Assembly (NCBI RefSeq): GCF_028993635.1
Contig: NZ_CP118631.1
Coordinates: forward strand, 4,464,001 to 4,528,000
DNA length: 64,000 nt
Direction: 5' to 3'
Source of the DNA: Mucilaginibacter sp. SJ
GTDB lineage: Bacteria > Bacteroidota > Bacteroidia > Sphingobacteriales > Sphingobacteriaceae
Below, piece by piece: positions 26,216 to 34,498 of the stretch. Position 1 is the first letter of the stretch, and each line of letters opens with the position of its first letter. The translations under genes were made by a program, and so were the position numbers. Under the pieces are notes generated by a model that saw nothing but the letters and a program-made list of their open reading frames with translations, searched no databases and was not told the origin of the DNA.

Positions 26216-26303
26216 CGGAGAGGGAGGGATTCGAACCCTCGATACCCTTTTGGAGTATACACACTTTCCAGGCGTGCTCTTTCGACCACTCAGACACCTC
26301 TCC
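26216..26303 (-). tRNA. tRNA-Ser (anticodon GGA)
   Basis: 88 nt. Acceptor arms GGAGAGG/CCTCTCC with discriminator G and no encoded CCA. The anticodon stem CACGC/GTGTG encloses the loop CTGGAAA, so the anticodon is GGA (reads UCC/UCU). A long variable arm (TATACTCC…GGGTAT) and a T-loop GTTCGAATC complete it. Its 3' end is the integration target of the island to its left. Confidence 0.97.
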
Positions 26304-26319
26304 GTGTAAATGTGGATTG

Positions 26320-26349
26320 CAAAGGTAAAATTTTTGCCCTTACTATCAA
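26320..26349 (-). promoter_or_regulatory. Promoter of tRNA-Ser
   Basis: TTG, 19 nt, then TACCTTTG on the minus strand: a full match to the Bacteroidota consensus, 17 bp before the tRNA 5' end. Confidence 0.8.
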
Positions 26350-26350
26350 T

Positions 26351-26385
26351 AAAAAAGCGAAGCCCGTTTTAACCGGCTCCGCTTT
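26351..26385 (-). terminator. Orphan terminator upstream of tRNA-Ser
   Basis: On the minus strand, 11-bp arms AAAGCGGAGCC/GGCTTCGCTTT (one mismatch) are followed by six T. No annotated minus-strand gene lies upstream of it before polyprenyl synthase on the other strand, so it may end an unannotated short RNA in about 26,386-26,560. Confidence 0.6.
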
Positions 26386-26563
26386 CACAAAAACTTAACT
26401 CTACTTATAAAAATTGCACTCGCACAGGTATGACAATTATGGTGTGCTTTGGTTTAATTTGAGTAAAAAATATTAGGCTGCAATGCAGATACATAATTTT
26501 AGCTTATGTTTGCTCCGCACTGTCACATGGCGGTGGTTAACATAAAATACTGTTTTGGTTGCA

Positions 26564-27535
26564 ATGCTGAGCATCAACGACATTAAAAAACCTATTGCTG
26601 CTGATATTGATGCGTTTGAGGAGAAATTCAGGAACTCAATGAAGAGCTCCGTTCCGCTGCTTGACCGCATCACGCATTATATTGTAAAGCGTAAAGGCAA
26701 GCAGATCCGCCCTATGTTCGTGTTCTTTTCGGCCAGTATTTGCGGTGGCATCAATGAGGCTACGCATCGCGGGGCGGCGCTGGTTGAGCTGTTGCATACA
26801 GCATCACTTGTGCACGATGATGTGGTTGATAACTCCTACCAGCGCCGCGGCTTTTTCTCTATCAACGCTTTATGGAAAAATAAGATAGCTGTTTTGGTGG
26901 GCGACTACCTGCTGTCAAAAGGTTTGCTGCTTTCTATCGATAATAACGACTTCCAATTATTGCGCATCGTATCCGACGCTGTTAAGCAAATGAGCGAGGG
27001 TGAACTGATGCAAATTGAAAAGGTACGCCGCATGGATATTGGCGAACCTGTTTATTATGAGGTGATCAGGCAGAAAACCGCTTCGCTTATTGCATCCTGC
27101 TGTGCCTGCGGTGCTGCGTCGGCAGGGGCCAGTGACAAGGTGATTGAAAAAATGCGCCTCTTTGGCGAGAAAATAGGCATCGCCTTCCAGATCAAGGATG
27201 ATATGTTTGATTTCGGCACTGATGATGTGGGTAAGCCGTTAGGTATCGATATCAAAGAAAAAAAAGTCACCCTGCCGCTTATTTACGCCCTGGCCAATTG
27301 CAGCAGTTCAGAAAAAAAGAGGGTGATCAACCTGGTGAAGAACCATAATGAAGACCCTAAAAAGATTGCCGAGATCATCAAATTTGTGAAGGATACCGGG
27401 GGCTTACAATACGCCGAAACCCAGATGAAAAAGTACCAGGAGGAGGCTTTCGAAATCCTGAACACTTTTCCCGACAGTGATTCGCACCGCGGGCTGGAGC
27501 AACTGGTTAGGTTTACTACCGAACGGGACAAATAA
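26564..27535 (+). CDS. Polyprenyl diphosphate synthase
   Basis: 323 residues from the ATG at 26,564; an in-frame TTG at 26,555 is not needed. Both aspartate-rich motifs are present: LVHDDVVD (first DDxxD) and IAFQIKDDMFD (second). KGKQIRPMFVFF binds isopentenyl diphosphate. The chain-length region before the first motif has small residues, which suits a long product. Such enzymes make the side chain of menaquinone in Bacteroidota. Cytoplasmic. Followed by the globin gene after about 80 bp. Confidence 0.92.
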   Translation: MLSINDIKKPIAADIDAFEEKFRNSMKSSVPLLDRITHYIVKRKGKQIRPMFVFFSASICGGINEATHRGAALVELLHTASLVHDDVVDNSYQRRGFFSINALWKNKIAVLVGDYLLSKGLLLSIDNNDFQLLRIVSDAVKQMSEGELMQIEKVRRMDIGEPVYYEVIRQKTASLIASCCACGAASAGASDKVIEKMRLFGEKIGIAFQIKDDMFDFGTDDVGKPLGIDIKEKKVTLPLIYALANCSSSEKKRVINLVKNHNEDPKKIAEIIKFVKDTGGLQYAETQMKKYQEEAFEILNTFPDSDSHRGLEQLVRFTTERDK

Positions 27536-27585
27536 TCAATTTTATTGCTGCGTATAAATAACTGGTTTTTTAAAGATGCACTCCC

Positions 27586-27593
27586 TATCTTTA
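27586..27593 (+). promoter_or_regulatory. Possible -7 box of the globin gene
   Basis: TATCTTTA, one mismatch from TAnnTTTG, 21 bp before the ATG at 27,615. It supports that start over the ATG at 27,576. Confidence 0.4.
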
Positions 27594-27614
27594 TCACAAC
27601 CGGTTTTTACACTT

Positions 27615-28106
27615 ATGACAGCTACAATCCCTACATTGTTTGAATGGGCGGGTGGTACACCTGCTTTTGAACAGCTTTTCAACAAGTTTTATGATAAGGT
27701 TTTGGCCGATGAGCTGCTGGAACCCGTATTTAAGCATATGTCGCCCGAACACCGGGTGCATGTGGCGCATTTTGTGAGCGAAGTATTCGGTGGCCCTAAA
27801 ACTTACAGCGAAACTGAAGGCAGCCATTATGCCATGATCAATAAACATTTGCAAAAGCATTTAACCGAAGCGCACCGCAAGCGCTGGATTGAACTGTTGC
27901 TGCAAACTGCCGATGAACTTTCACTGCCCGATGATCCGGAATTTCGCTCAGCTTTTATGGCCTACCTGGAGTGGGGTACGCGGATAGCAGTGCTGAACTC
28001 CCAAACAGATACTACTACGGAAAGTCCGGATACGCCTATGCCAAAATGGGGTTGGGGCGTACCGGGCGGACCATACATCCCCTTAAATAATAACACGGGT
28101 ATGTAA
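27615..28106 (+). CDS. Group II truncated haemoglobin
   Basis: 163 residues from the ATG at 27,615. The globin core shows the B10 region FNKFYDKVLAD, the pre-F glycine motif FGGPKTYSE, the proximal histidine region MINKHLQKHL and the G8 tryptophan in HRKRWIELL, which marks group II. A proline/tryptophan-rich tail (MPKWGWGVPGGPYIP) of about 30 residues follows the fold. These proteins bind oxygen or NO and are used in oxidative or nitrosative stress. No flavohaem partner lies nearby. Confidence 0.9.
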   Translation: MTATIPTLFEWAGGTPAFEQLFNKFYDKVLADELLEPVFKHMSPEHRVHVAHFVSEVFGGPKTYSETEGSHYAMINKHLQKHLTEAHRKRWIELLLQTADELSLPDDPEFRSAFMAYLEWGTRIAVLNSQTDTTTESPDTPMPKWGWGVPGGPYIPLNNNTGM

Positions 28107-28187
28107 AATGACCGGTGTACCAGGTCGGCATATCATAATTACTACTCTTTGGGCGTTTATGTTCGGGTAAACTTATTAACTTCGTAA

Positions 28188-28979
28188 ATGCAGTCCATAC
28201 AATCCCTCTTCCCCAAAATAGGTTTTTTTTCTATCCTTGATGTATTGCTGGTGGCGCTGATCATTTACCAGTTGTATAATCTTATCAGGGGAACCATTGC
28301 AGCTAATATTTTCATTGGTTTCGCAGTGATCTTTGCCCTCAATTTTGTGGTGAAGGCTTTGGATATGAAACTGCTTACCATTATCCTGGGCAAATTTGTT
28401 GATGTGGGGATCATTGCCATTATCGTCGTATTTCAGCAGGAGGTAAGGCGGTTTTTATTACTGGTGGGTAAAAACGCTTCGCTACAACGCAATAAAGCCT
28501 GGTGGCAATATTTCTTCGGAAAGTCGGAAGTGGAGAAAAATAATTATGCCCGGATCAAGCCTATTATTGATGCCTGCAAAAGCCTGAAGCAAACCCGCAC
28601 CGGGGCGCTCATTGTTTTCGCCAAGTATTATGACGAACAGTTTTATCAAAACAGTTGCGAGGTGGTGGAGGCCAAAATTTCAAAACGATTATTGGAAAGT
28701 ATTTTTCAGAAAACCAGTCCGCTACATGATGGTGCGGTGGTGATTTCGGAGAATAAGATTAAATCGGCAAGTTGTATTTTGCCGCTTACCGAAAAAACTG
28801 ATCTGCCGGCGCAGTTCGGCCTGCGCCACAGGGCAGGTATTGGTGTTACAGAGGCAAATGAGGCCACGGCGATCATTGTATCTGAAGAAACCGGTGAGAT
28901 CTCATATGCCAAACAAGGCCGGATTAAAATGAATATCAGTTTTGCGGAATTAGAGAAAGTTTTGAATAAGGATTTTTAA
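28188..28979 (+). CDS. cdaA: Diadenylate cyclase CdaA
   Basis: 263 residues. Three N-terminal transmembrane helices (about 10-95) are followed by a DisA-type DAC domain with the catalytic motifs LHDGAVVI and RHRAGIGV. It makes the second messenger c-di-AMP from two ATP at the inner membrane, controlling potassium and turgor in bacteria that carry it. A weak -7 box (TAACTTCG, 28,177-28,184) lies just before the start. No CdaR-type regulator gene is adjacent. Confidence 0.95.
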   Translation: MQSIQSLFPKIGFFSILDVLLVALIIYQLYNLIRGTIAANIFIGFAVIFALNFVVKALDMKLLTIILGKFVDVGIIAIIVVFQQEVRRFLLLVGKNASLQRNKAWWQYFFGKSEVEKNNYARIKPIIDACKSLKQTRTGALIVFAKYYDEQFYQNSCEVVEAKISKRLLESIFQKTSPLHDGAVVISENKIKSASCILPLTEKTDLPAQFGLRHRAGIGVTEANEATAIIVSEETGEISYAKQGRIKMNISFAELEKVLNKDF

Positions 28980-29069
28980 GATAATGATTGTTGACTGGCG
29001 CAGTCTTGTGTGCAGGATAGTGCAGGGCTGACATGTGACGTCGCGATTAATGTCTCCCCCCCAAAAGAT

Positions 29070-29459
29070 CTACGGAGTAACCTTATCTTTTTTAACTCCT
29101 ACAGTATCCGGATTAACAATATCTATCCTTTTAATGAGCATATGATATTTCATTCCCGGCTGGTCTGTTTTAACAATAGGCATATTATCTCGTGAATAGG
29201 TTTTAACAACCGGCATCCGGCTATACACGGTTACATTATCAACAAGTTCACGGGTATTTAACAATGTGCTGCTATCATTTAAAAATCCATTTTTCGGAAG
29301 TACCGGGATTAGTTTAGACAAGTTGCTGTCAGGCTTTAATGGCTTCAGGTTAAAAAGTTTATCGACAGAGTTATTATTATCCGGGGTTTTATTAAGACTT
29401 TGTGCTTTAAGCTGGCCGGCGCAGGCTATTAGCATAATAAAAAATACGGCTTTTTTCAT
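29070..29459 (-). CDS. Small secreted protein of unknown function
   Basis: 129 residues with a signal peptide (MKKAVFFIMLIACAGQLKAQ). The mature part (SLNKTPDNNNSVDKLFNLKPL…) is polar and contains a short internal repeat (MPVVKTYSRDNMPIVKTDQPG). No recognisable domain. Single gene, convergent with cdaA. Confidence 0.6.
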   Translation of the reverse strand: MKKAVFFIMLIACAGQLKAQSLNKTPDNNNSVDKLFNLKPLKPDSNLSKLIPVLPKNGFLNDSSTLLNTRELVDNVTVYSRMPVVKTYSRDNMPIVKTDQPGMKYHMLIKRIDIVNPDTVGVKKDKVTP

Positions 29460-29584
29460 GGCGATAATATTTTATACTAATATACCTATCATTCAATAAT
29501 ATTAAAATGTTAAATAATGTTATAAAATGTTAAATGCTTTTGAATTGTACTCAAATACCAAAGCCGTAAAATGATAGATTTTAT

Positions 29585-29592
29585 TACTTTTG
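29585..29592 (+). promoter_or_regulatory. -7 box TACTTTTG of frr
   Basis: A perfect TAnnTTTG match, 18 bp before the frr start. Confidence 0.7.
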
Positions 29593-29610
29593 TTGAAAAT
29601 TTAAAAACCG

Positions 29611-30174
29611 ATGAGCGAACTCATTAAAAAACAAGTGAACGATGCAAAGGCCCTGATGGAAAAGGCCATTGACCATGCAGATAGCGAATTAAATAAAATA
29701 CGTGCAGGTAAGGCAAGCCCTTCATTACTTGACGATATCAGGGTTGATTACTATGGTACCCCAACGCCATTAAGCCAGATAGGCAGTGTTAACACTCCTG
29801 ATGCCCGTACCATTGTTGTTCAGCCCTGGGAAAAATCATTGTTAAACCCTATCGAAAAAGCTATTAAAGAAGCTAACTTAGGTGTTAACCCTCAAAACGA
29901 CGGTATTATTATCCGTATCAATGTACCGCCGCTTACTGAAGAGCGCCGTCGTGATTTGGTTAAAAAAGCTAAAGCCGAGGCTGAGACCGGTAAGGTGGCT
30001 GTTCGTAACATCCGTAAAGATGCCAACGAAAAGATTAAAAAATTAAAATCTGAAGGTGTTTCTGAAGACGAAATAAAAACAGGCGAAGCTGAAGTTCAAA
30101 AACTTACTGATGCTTACATTGCTAAAGTTGATCAGCTTTCAGAAGCTAAAGAAAAAGATATCATGACGGTTTAA
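29611..30174 (+). CDS. frr: Ribosome recycling factor
   Basis: 187 residues, full length for RRF. The family signatures RAGKASPSLLDDIRVDYYGTPTPLSQIGSV and RVNVPPLTEERRRDLVKKAK-like (here RINVPPLTEERRRDL) are intact, as is the hinge IRKDANEKIKKL. It splits post-termination ribosomes together with EF-G, whose gene fusA is also in this window. It has its own promoter and terminator; pyrH, a frequent neighbour in other bacteria, is absent. Confidence 0.98.
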   Translation: MSELIKKQVNDAKALMEKAIDHADSELNKIRAGKASPSLLDDIRVDYYGTPTPLSQIGSVNTPDARTIVVQPWEKSLLNPIEKAIKEANLGVNPQNDGIIIRINVPPLTEERRRDLVKKAKAEAETGKVAVRNIRKDANEKIKKLKSEGVSEDEIKTGEAEVQKLTDAYIAKVDQLSEAKEKDIMTV

Positions 30175-30194
30175 TATTAACCTTATGTCAAATT

Positions 30195-30230
30195 AAAAGG
30201 GAATGAGCTACTTAGCCATTCCCTTTTTTT
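30195..30230 (+). terminator. Terminator of frr
   Basis: Arms AAGGGAATG/CATTCCCTT are followed by seven T. The last T begins the -7 box of the next gene. Confidence 0.85.
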
Positions 30231-30237
30231 ATGTTTG
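30230..30237 (+). promoter_or_regulatory. -7 box TATGTTTG of the ABC exporter gene
   Basis: A perfect TAnnTTTG match directly after the frr terminator and 10 bp before the ATG at 30,248, which predicts a very short leader. Confidence 0.65.
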
Positions 30238-30247
30238 CTGTTGAAAC

Positions 30248-32008
30248 ATGAATGTATTAATCTCTTACTTAAAAAAACACCGCTGGATAGTTGTATTTGC
30301 ACTTTTCCTGGCGGCAATGAATATAGGCTTCTCCCTGCTCGACCCATGGATAACCGGGCGTATTGTTGACCGTGTTATTGAACAACGCAGTAAGCTACAA
30401 TATGACGCATACCTTAACCAGGTGCTGATGCTGGTTGGCGCTGCTATTGGTGTTGCCATGGTATCGCGTATAGCTAAAAACTTCCAGGATTATTTTACCA
30501 ATATCATTACCCAAAAGGTAGGTGCTGAGATGTATGCCGATGGTTTAAAGCACTCGCTTGAGCTGCCCTACCAGGTATTTGAAGACCAGCGGAGCGGCGA
30601 AACTTTAGGCATATTGCAAAAGGTGCGTTTAGATTGCGAAAAATTTATTACCTCCTTTATCGGGATACTTTTTGTGTCGCTCATCGGAATGGTATTTGTT
30701 ATCGTTTACTCGGTGAGCGTGAGCTATAAGGTTACCCTGGTATATTTCGCCGCGATACCCATCATCACTTTTGTGAGTATGGCCATGAGCCGGAGAATTA
30801 AAAAAATCCAAAAGACGATCGTAGCCGAAACAACGGCGCTTGCTGGTTCAACAACCGAGTCGTTAAGGAATATAGAGCTTGTAAAAAGCTTGGGTTTGGC
30901 AAAACAGGAAATAGCAAGGTTGAATAATACTACCTACAAAATTCTCGACCTGGAACTGAAAAAAGTGAAGTATGTACGCAGCATGAGCTTTGTACAGGGT
31001 ACTACCGTAAACTTTGTGCGCAGTGTGATGGTTGTAGTACTGTTAATGCTTATCTTCAAAGAGACTATCTCTCCGGGTCAATATTTCAGCTTTTTATTCT
31101 ATTCGTTCTTTTTATTTAACCCATTGCAGGAGTTAGGCAATGTAATCCTTTCCTGGCGTGAGGCTGAAGTTTCCCTTGGTAACTTTAACCGGATATTGAG
31201 TATTCCTATTGATAAAAAGCCCGAAAAACCTGTATTGCTTGAAAAAGTGAATATCTTAACATTTAATGACGTTAGCTTCAAACACTTAACCGCAAATCGT
31301 AACGCGCTTAACCATATCAGCTTTGAAACCAATTCGGGCGAAACGATCGCTTTTGTTGGCCCTTCGGGTTCGGGTAAAACTACGCTCGTTAAATTATTGG
31401 TAGGTTTATATCAGCCCTTGCAAGGAGATATTTTATACAACGGCACATTAAGTAAAGAAATCGACCTTGATCAACTGCGCGAAAAAATAGGCTTCGTAAC
31501 CCAGGATACGCAACTGTTTTCGGGTACCATCCGCGAGAACCTGCAGTTTGTACGCCCGGATGCTACCGATGAGGAATGTATGGACGTGCTGCAGCGTGCT
31601 GCATGCCAAAGCCTGCTGGCCCGTGCCGATAAAGGTTTAAGTACCGTAATTGGCGAAGGTGGTGTAAAAGTATCAGGCGGCGAAAAACAGCGCTTGTCAA
31701 TAGCCCGTGCTTTATTACGCCAGCCGGATATCCTGGTATTTGATGAAGCCACTTCATCGTTGGATTCCATTACAGAGGAAGAGATCACCGAAACTATCCG
31801 TAACGTATCTGAAAAAGAAAATCATATCACCATCCTTATAGCTCACCGCTTATCAACCATTATGCATGCTGATAGCATTTACGTATTGGAGAAAGGCCGT
31901 ATTATCGAATCGGGTAAGCATGCCGATCTCATTTCCCAAAAAGGTTTATACTATGCTATGTGGAGACAACAGATAGGAGAGAAGGATACGGTAGATGCGT
32001 TGGATTAA
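30248..32008 (+). CDS. ABC exporter, fused permease and ATPase (MsbA/multidrug type)
   Basis: 586 residues. The six-helix membrane domain covers about 1-310. The ATPase domain has Walker A GPSGSGKTT, signature VSGGEKQRLS, Walker B DILVFDEATSSLD and an H-loop in AHRLST. It forms a homo- or heterodimer in the inner membrane; lipid or drug export is likely but the substrate is not readable. Single gene, ended by a long bidirectional hairpin at 32,245. Confidence 0.93.
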   Translation: MNVLISYLKKHRWIVVFALFLAAMNIGFSLLDPWITGRIVDRVIEQRSKLQYDAYLNQVLMLVGAAIGVAMVSRIAKNFQDYFTNIITQKVGAEMYADGLKHSLELPYQVFEDQRSGETLGILQKVRLDCEKFITSFIGILFVSLIGMVFVIVYSVSVSYKVTLVYFAAIPIITFVSMAMSRRIKKIQKTIVAETTALAGSTTESLRNIELVKSLGLAKQEIARLNNTTYKILDLELKKVKYVRSMSFVQGTTVNFVRSVMVVVLLMLIFKETISPGQYFSFLFYSFFLFNPLQELGNVILSWREAEVSLGNFNRILSIPIDKKPEKPVLLEKVNILTFNDVSFKHLTANRNALNHISFETNSGETIAFVGPSGSGKTTLVKLLVGLYQPLQGDILYNGTLSKEIDLDQLREKIGFVTQDTQLFSGTIRENLQFVRPDATDEECMDVLQRAACQSLLARADKGLSTVIGEGGVKVSGGEKQRLSIARALLRQPDILVFDEATSSLDSITEEEITETIRNVSEKENHITILIAHRLSTIMHADSIYVLEKGRIIESGKHADLISQKGLYYAMWRQQIGEKDTVDALD

Positions 32009-32108
32009 AAGACTCACCTGCCGTCTTCACGCAGGCCAAGCCAATGTTTGCCTGATATGATGAAATACTTAGCGGGTGAGGTGCTGAAACAAGTTACCCA
32101 AAAATGGG

Positions 32109-32180
32109 TGTCATACTGAGCCCGTCGAAGTATGACGGGCAGGCCTCTGCGCACGAGTCTTCGACAGCCTCAAACTGACA
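32109..32180. repeat. Dispersed palindromic element (TGTCATACTGAG type)
   Basis: The outer arms TGTCATACTGAG and CTCAAACTGACA, with CGTCGAAG/CTTCGACAG inside them, form an imperfect long inverted repeat. An internal GTCATACT/AGTATGAC pair is also present. This form recurs in many Bacteroidota genomes. Confidence 0.65.
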
Positions 32181-32244
32181 AGCCCTCTTTGTCATCTAAC
32201 CTTCAGGGGCCGCAGATTTATACACTCAGCGCGACCTTTTTTAT

Positions 32245-32287
32245 AAACAAACGAAGCCGATCTTGAAAACATCGGCTTCGTTTGTTT
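32245..32287. terminator. Bidirectional terminator between ABC exporter and LytTR genes
   Basis: Perfect 17-bp arms (AAACAAACGAAGCCGAT and its complement) around a 9-nt loop, with T-rich sequence on both exits. Confidence 0.85.
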
Positions 32288-32356
32288 TACCCCCAATCTG
32301 TCATGCCGAATTTATTTCGGCACCCTACAGGAAGGCTCAACTATTGCTTAGCTTGC

Positions 32357-33091
32357 TTAGATATTTTTATTTTCAATCATCCTGAAAAACTCATCGCGAT
32401 AGGTATCGCCTACAGGGATGATCTTGTCGCCTATCTGGATGCGGCTCCGTTCAATACTGTCTATTTTGTTGAGGGCTACGATGTATGATTTATGTACACG
32501 TACAAAATGTTTCTCGGGCAGCGCATCCTCCATCTTTTTCATGCCCTGCAGGGTAATAATGCGCTCGGCAGAGGTAAAAATGCTGATGTAATCTTTCAAC
32601 CCCTCAATAAACAATATATCATGCAGGTATACCTTCTGAATCTTATGTTCGGTTTTTACAAAGATAAAATCGGTTGAAAAATCATCCTGCTGCACGGGTT
32701 CGGCCTGCATCACTACCTGTGGTTTGGCTGTAACCGGCTGGATAATACTTTGTGCTTTTTGTACCGATTTAAAAAAACGATCAAATGCGATAGGCTTTAA
32801 CAGGTAATCAACCACATCGAGCTCATAACCTTCAAGCGCGTACTGCGGATAGGCTGTAGTTAAAATAACCTTGGCTTTGCCATTGGCGATCTTCAAAAAC
32901 TGGATGCCGGTAAGCTCGGGCATCTGAACATCTAAAAATACAAGGTCGGCTTCGGCCGCCTGTACCATGGTAAGCGCCTCGATGGGGTTGGTTGTAGCTT
33001 TAACCAATTGCAAAAAAGGCATCTTGGAAATATAGTCTTCCAAAATATGCAGCGCCAAAGGCTCATCGTCAACTACCAAACATCTGATCAT
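32357..33091 (-). CDS. LytTR family response regulator
   Basis: 244 residues. The receiver domain (about 1-120) has VVDDEPLA, the phosphoacceptor Asp in DLVFLDVQMPELTG, Thr in ILTTAYPQ and Lys in YLLKPI. The LytTR DNA-binding domain (about 145-244) follows (FVKTEHKIQKVYLHDILFIEGLKDYISI, then FVRVHKSYIVALNKIDSIE). It is the third gene of a leftward set with a His_kinase sensor and a DUF1080 protein between them, and is the likely partner of that kinase. Confidence 0.92.
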   Translation of the reverse strand: MIRCLVVDDEPLALHILEDYISKMPFLQLVKATTNPIEALTMVQAAEADLVFLDVQMPELTGIQFLKIANGKAKVILTTAYPQYALEGYELDVVDYLLKPIAFDRFFKSVQKAQSIIQPVTAKPQVVMQAEPVQQDDFSTDFIFVKTEHKIQKVYLHDILFIEGLKDYISIFTSAERIITLQGMKKMEDALPEKHFVRVHKSYIVALNKIDSIERSRIQIGDKIIPVGDTYRDEFFRMIENKNI

Positions 33092-33145
33092 AGCGTAAAA
33101 ATAATGTAATAATGGTTATCTTAAATTTTTTAATGTGCTGTTTTG

Positions 33146-34480
33146 TTATAACGGCGTCAATTCAACCGATTTATACCAGATTTCGGCTCCCTCCGATTGT
33201 AGCAGGATGCGGCCATGCGATAATGAGGCTATTCCCCAGTTTACCAAATGCCCGTTAACATAATGTTCAATCTGGTTGCCGTTGCAAATAATTTCGATGG
33301 TGTTCCACTCGTCGCGCGGATTTTCAAAATTGGCGGTTCGGTAAACACGCTGCTGGTCCCACTCAATGGCCGATTTGTTTGGCGTAACCACATTAGTATG
33401 TTGCACGCACCAGATATCGCCGCAATCACCCTCCTGGATCTGGCATTCTATTGATCGGGGCCAAACGATGTCTTTATCAGTTTCGCCAAAATGATATAAA
33501 ATACCCGCGTCGCGTACCCCCTTTTCGCGCGGGTGATATTGTTTGCTCCCCCATTTAAACACCACTTTCAGGTAGTAATTGTCGTACGATTTTTGGGTGG
33601 CCATATAGCCAAAGTATTTACCCATTACATGCACCATGCCGTTTTCAATGGCAAAGTTATTGTGTACATCGTTATCCTTACCGAGTGTATCCAGGTAGGT
33701 ATACCAACCCTTTTTATCCTTGCCGTTTAACAGCTTTTGAACACCACGTTCCCTGATCCAGATATTGCGGAATGATACCGGAAACTCATGCTCTTGCAGC
33801 AACAAGGGTAAGGCGAAGGCGTGTTTTTGATATTTGGGCTGACCAACATGTGCCACTGTTCCTTTTATAGCTACATGGTTTTGTACCAGTATGCCATTGT
33901 GTAATACGGTAATGTAGGCCGGTGTTTTAACAGAACTATCGATATTAAAGCGTGGGGCGGTATAAATGATATCATACTTTTGCCACTGGCCCGGTTTAAG
34001 CGAGGCATTTACCTGCGGCACATACTGTTTGTAAACAGAACCGGCTTGCCCGTTTGAGTAGGTGCGGTTTTTATAACTGTCGAGGATCTGCAGCTCGTAG
34101 CGGCTTTGCATAATTACGCCGCTGTTGCCGCGCTCCTGGCCGTTGCCTTTAACAACGGCTGGTGTGCGCCATTCAATATGCAGCTGGCAATCGGCAAAGT
34201 TTTGTTTGGTAATGATGGAGCCGCTGCCCGGTTTAACAGTTACAATACCATCCTTTACTATCCAGCCCGGTTTGTTACCTTTCTGATCTGTCCATTTGTC
34301 CAAATTTTTGCCGTCAAACAAAATAATAGCATCAGATGGCGGTTTGTTGCCGGTGCCCGGTAAAACTACTTCAGGCTCAGGGTCCCAAACTTCGGTTGCT
34401 TTAGGATTGGTTTGTGCAGATGCAGTAATGGCCGATGCTGCAAGAAACAGGGCTGGGAGCAATTTTTTCAAACAGGTCAT
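33146..34480 (-). CDS. Secreted protein with two DUF1080 (3-keto-disaccharide hydrolase-type) domains
   Basis: 444 residues with a signal peptide (…ASAITASAQ). Two jelly-roll DUF1080 domains are visible. The first runs about 50-245 (IILFDGKNLDKWTD, GNSGVIMQSRYELQILDS) and the second about 250-444 (KLLNGKDKKGWYTYLD, RDAGILYHFGETDKDIVWPRSIECQIQEGD). Related domains bind or hydrolyse sugars, including 3-keto-glycosides, in Bacteroidota. It sits between a histidine kinase and a LytTR regulator on the same strand (gaps 18 and 54 bp), which suggests joint expression. Confidence 0.85.
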   Translation of the reverse strand: MTCLKKLLPALFLAASAITASAQTNPKATEVWDPEPEVVLPGTGNKPPSDAIILFDGKNLDKWTDQKGNKPGWIVKDGIVTVKPGSGSIITKQNFADCQLHIEWRTPAVVKGNGQERGNSGVIMQSRYELQILDSYKNRTYSNGQAGSVYKQYVPQVNASLKPGQWQKYDIIYTAPRFNIDSSVKTPAYITVLHNGILVQNHVAIKGTVAHVGQPKYQKHAFALPLLLQEHEFPVSFRNIWIRERGVQKLLNGKDKKGWYTYLDTLGKDNDVHNNFAIENGMVHVMGKYFGYMATQKSYDNYYLKVVFKWGSKQYHPREKGVRDAGILYHFGETDKDIVWPRSIECQIQEGDCGDIWCVQHTNVVTPNKSAIEWDQQRVYRTANFENPRDEWNTIEIICNGNQIEHYVNGHLVNWGIASLSHGRILLQSEGAEIWYKSVELTPL

Positions 34481-34498
34481 GGTTATAATAGGTTATAA

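Larger units (their letters stand above)
16980..26229. mobile_element. Element B: defence island integrated at tRNA-Ser, without integrase
   Basis: A 9.2-kb segment between two identical 15-bp copies of the tRNA-Ser 3' end. It is visibly more A/T-rich than the surrounding chromosome and carries one leftward operon of defence-type genes (AbiEi, AbiEii, HsdS, PtuA-like, PtuB-like, HsdM, PD-(D/E)XK). No recombinase gene is found inside. TGCCACAAAA motifs lie near both ends (17,054-17,075 and 25,937-25,985). Confidence 0.75.
32009..32356. other. Convergent intergenic region with palindromic elements
   Basis: It contains a dispersed palindromic element (32,109-32,180), a bidirectional terminator (32,245-32,287) and a short CCGAA/TTCGG palindrome (about 32,300-32,325) of another dispersed type. 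No coding potential. Confidence 0.65.
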
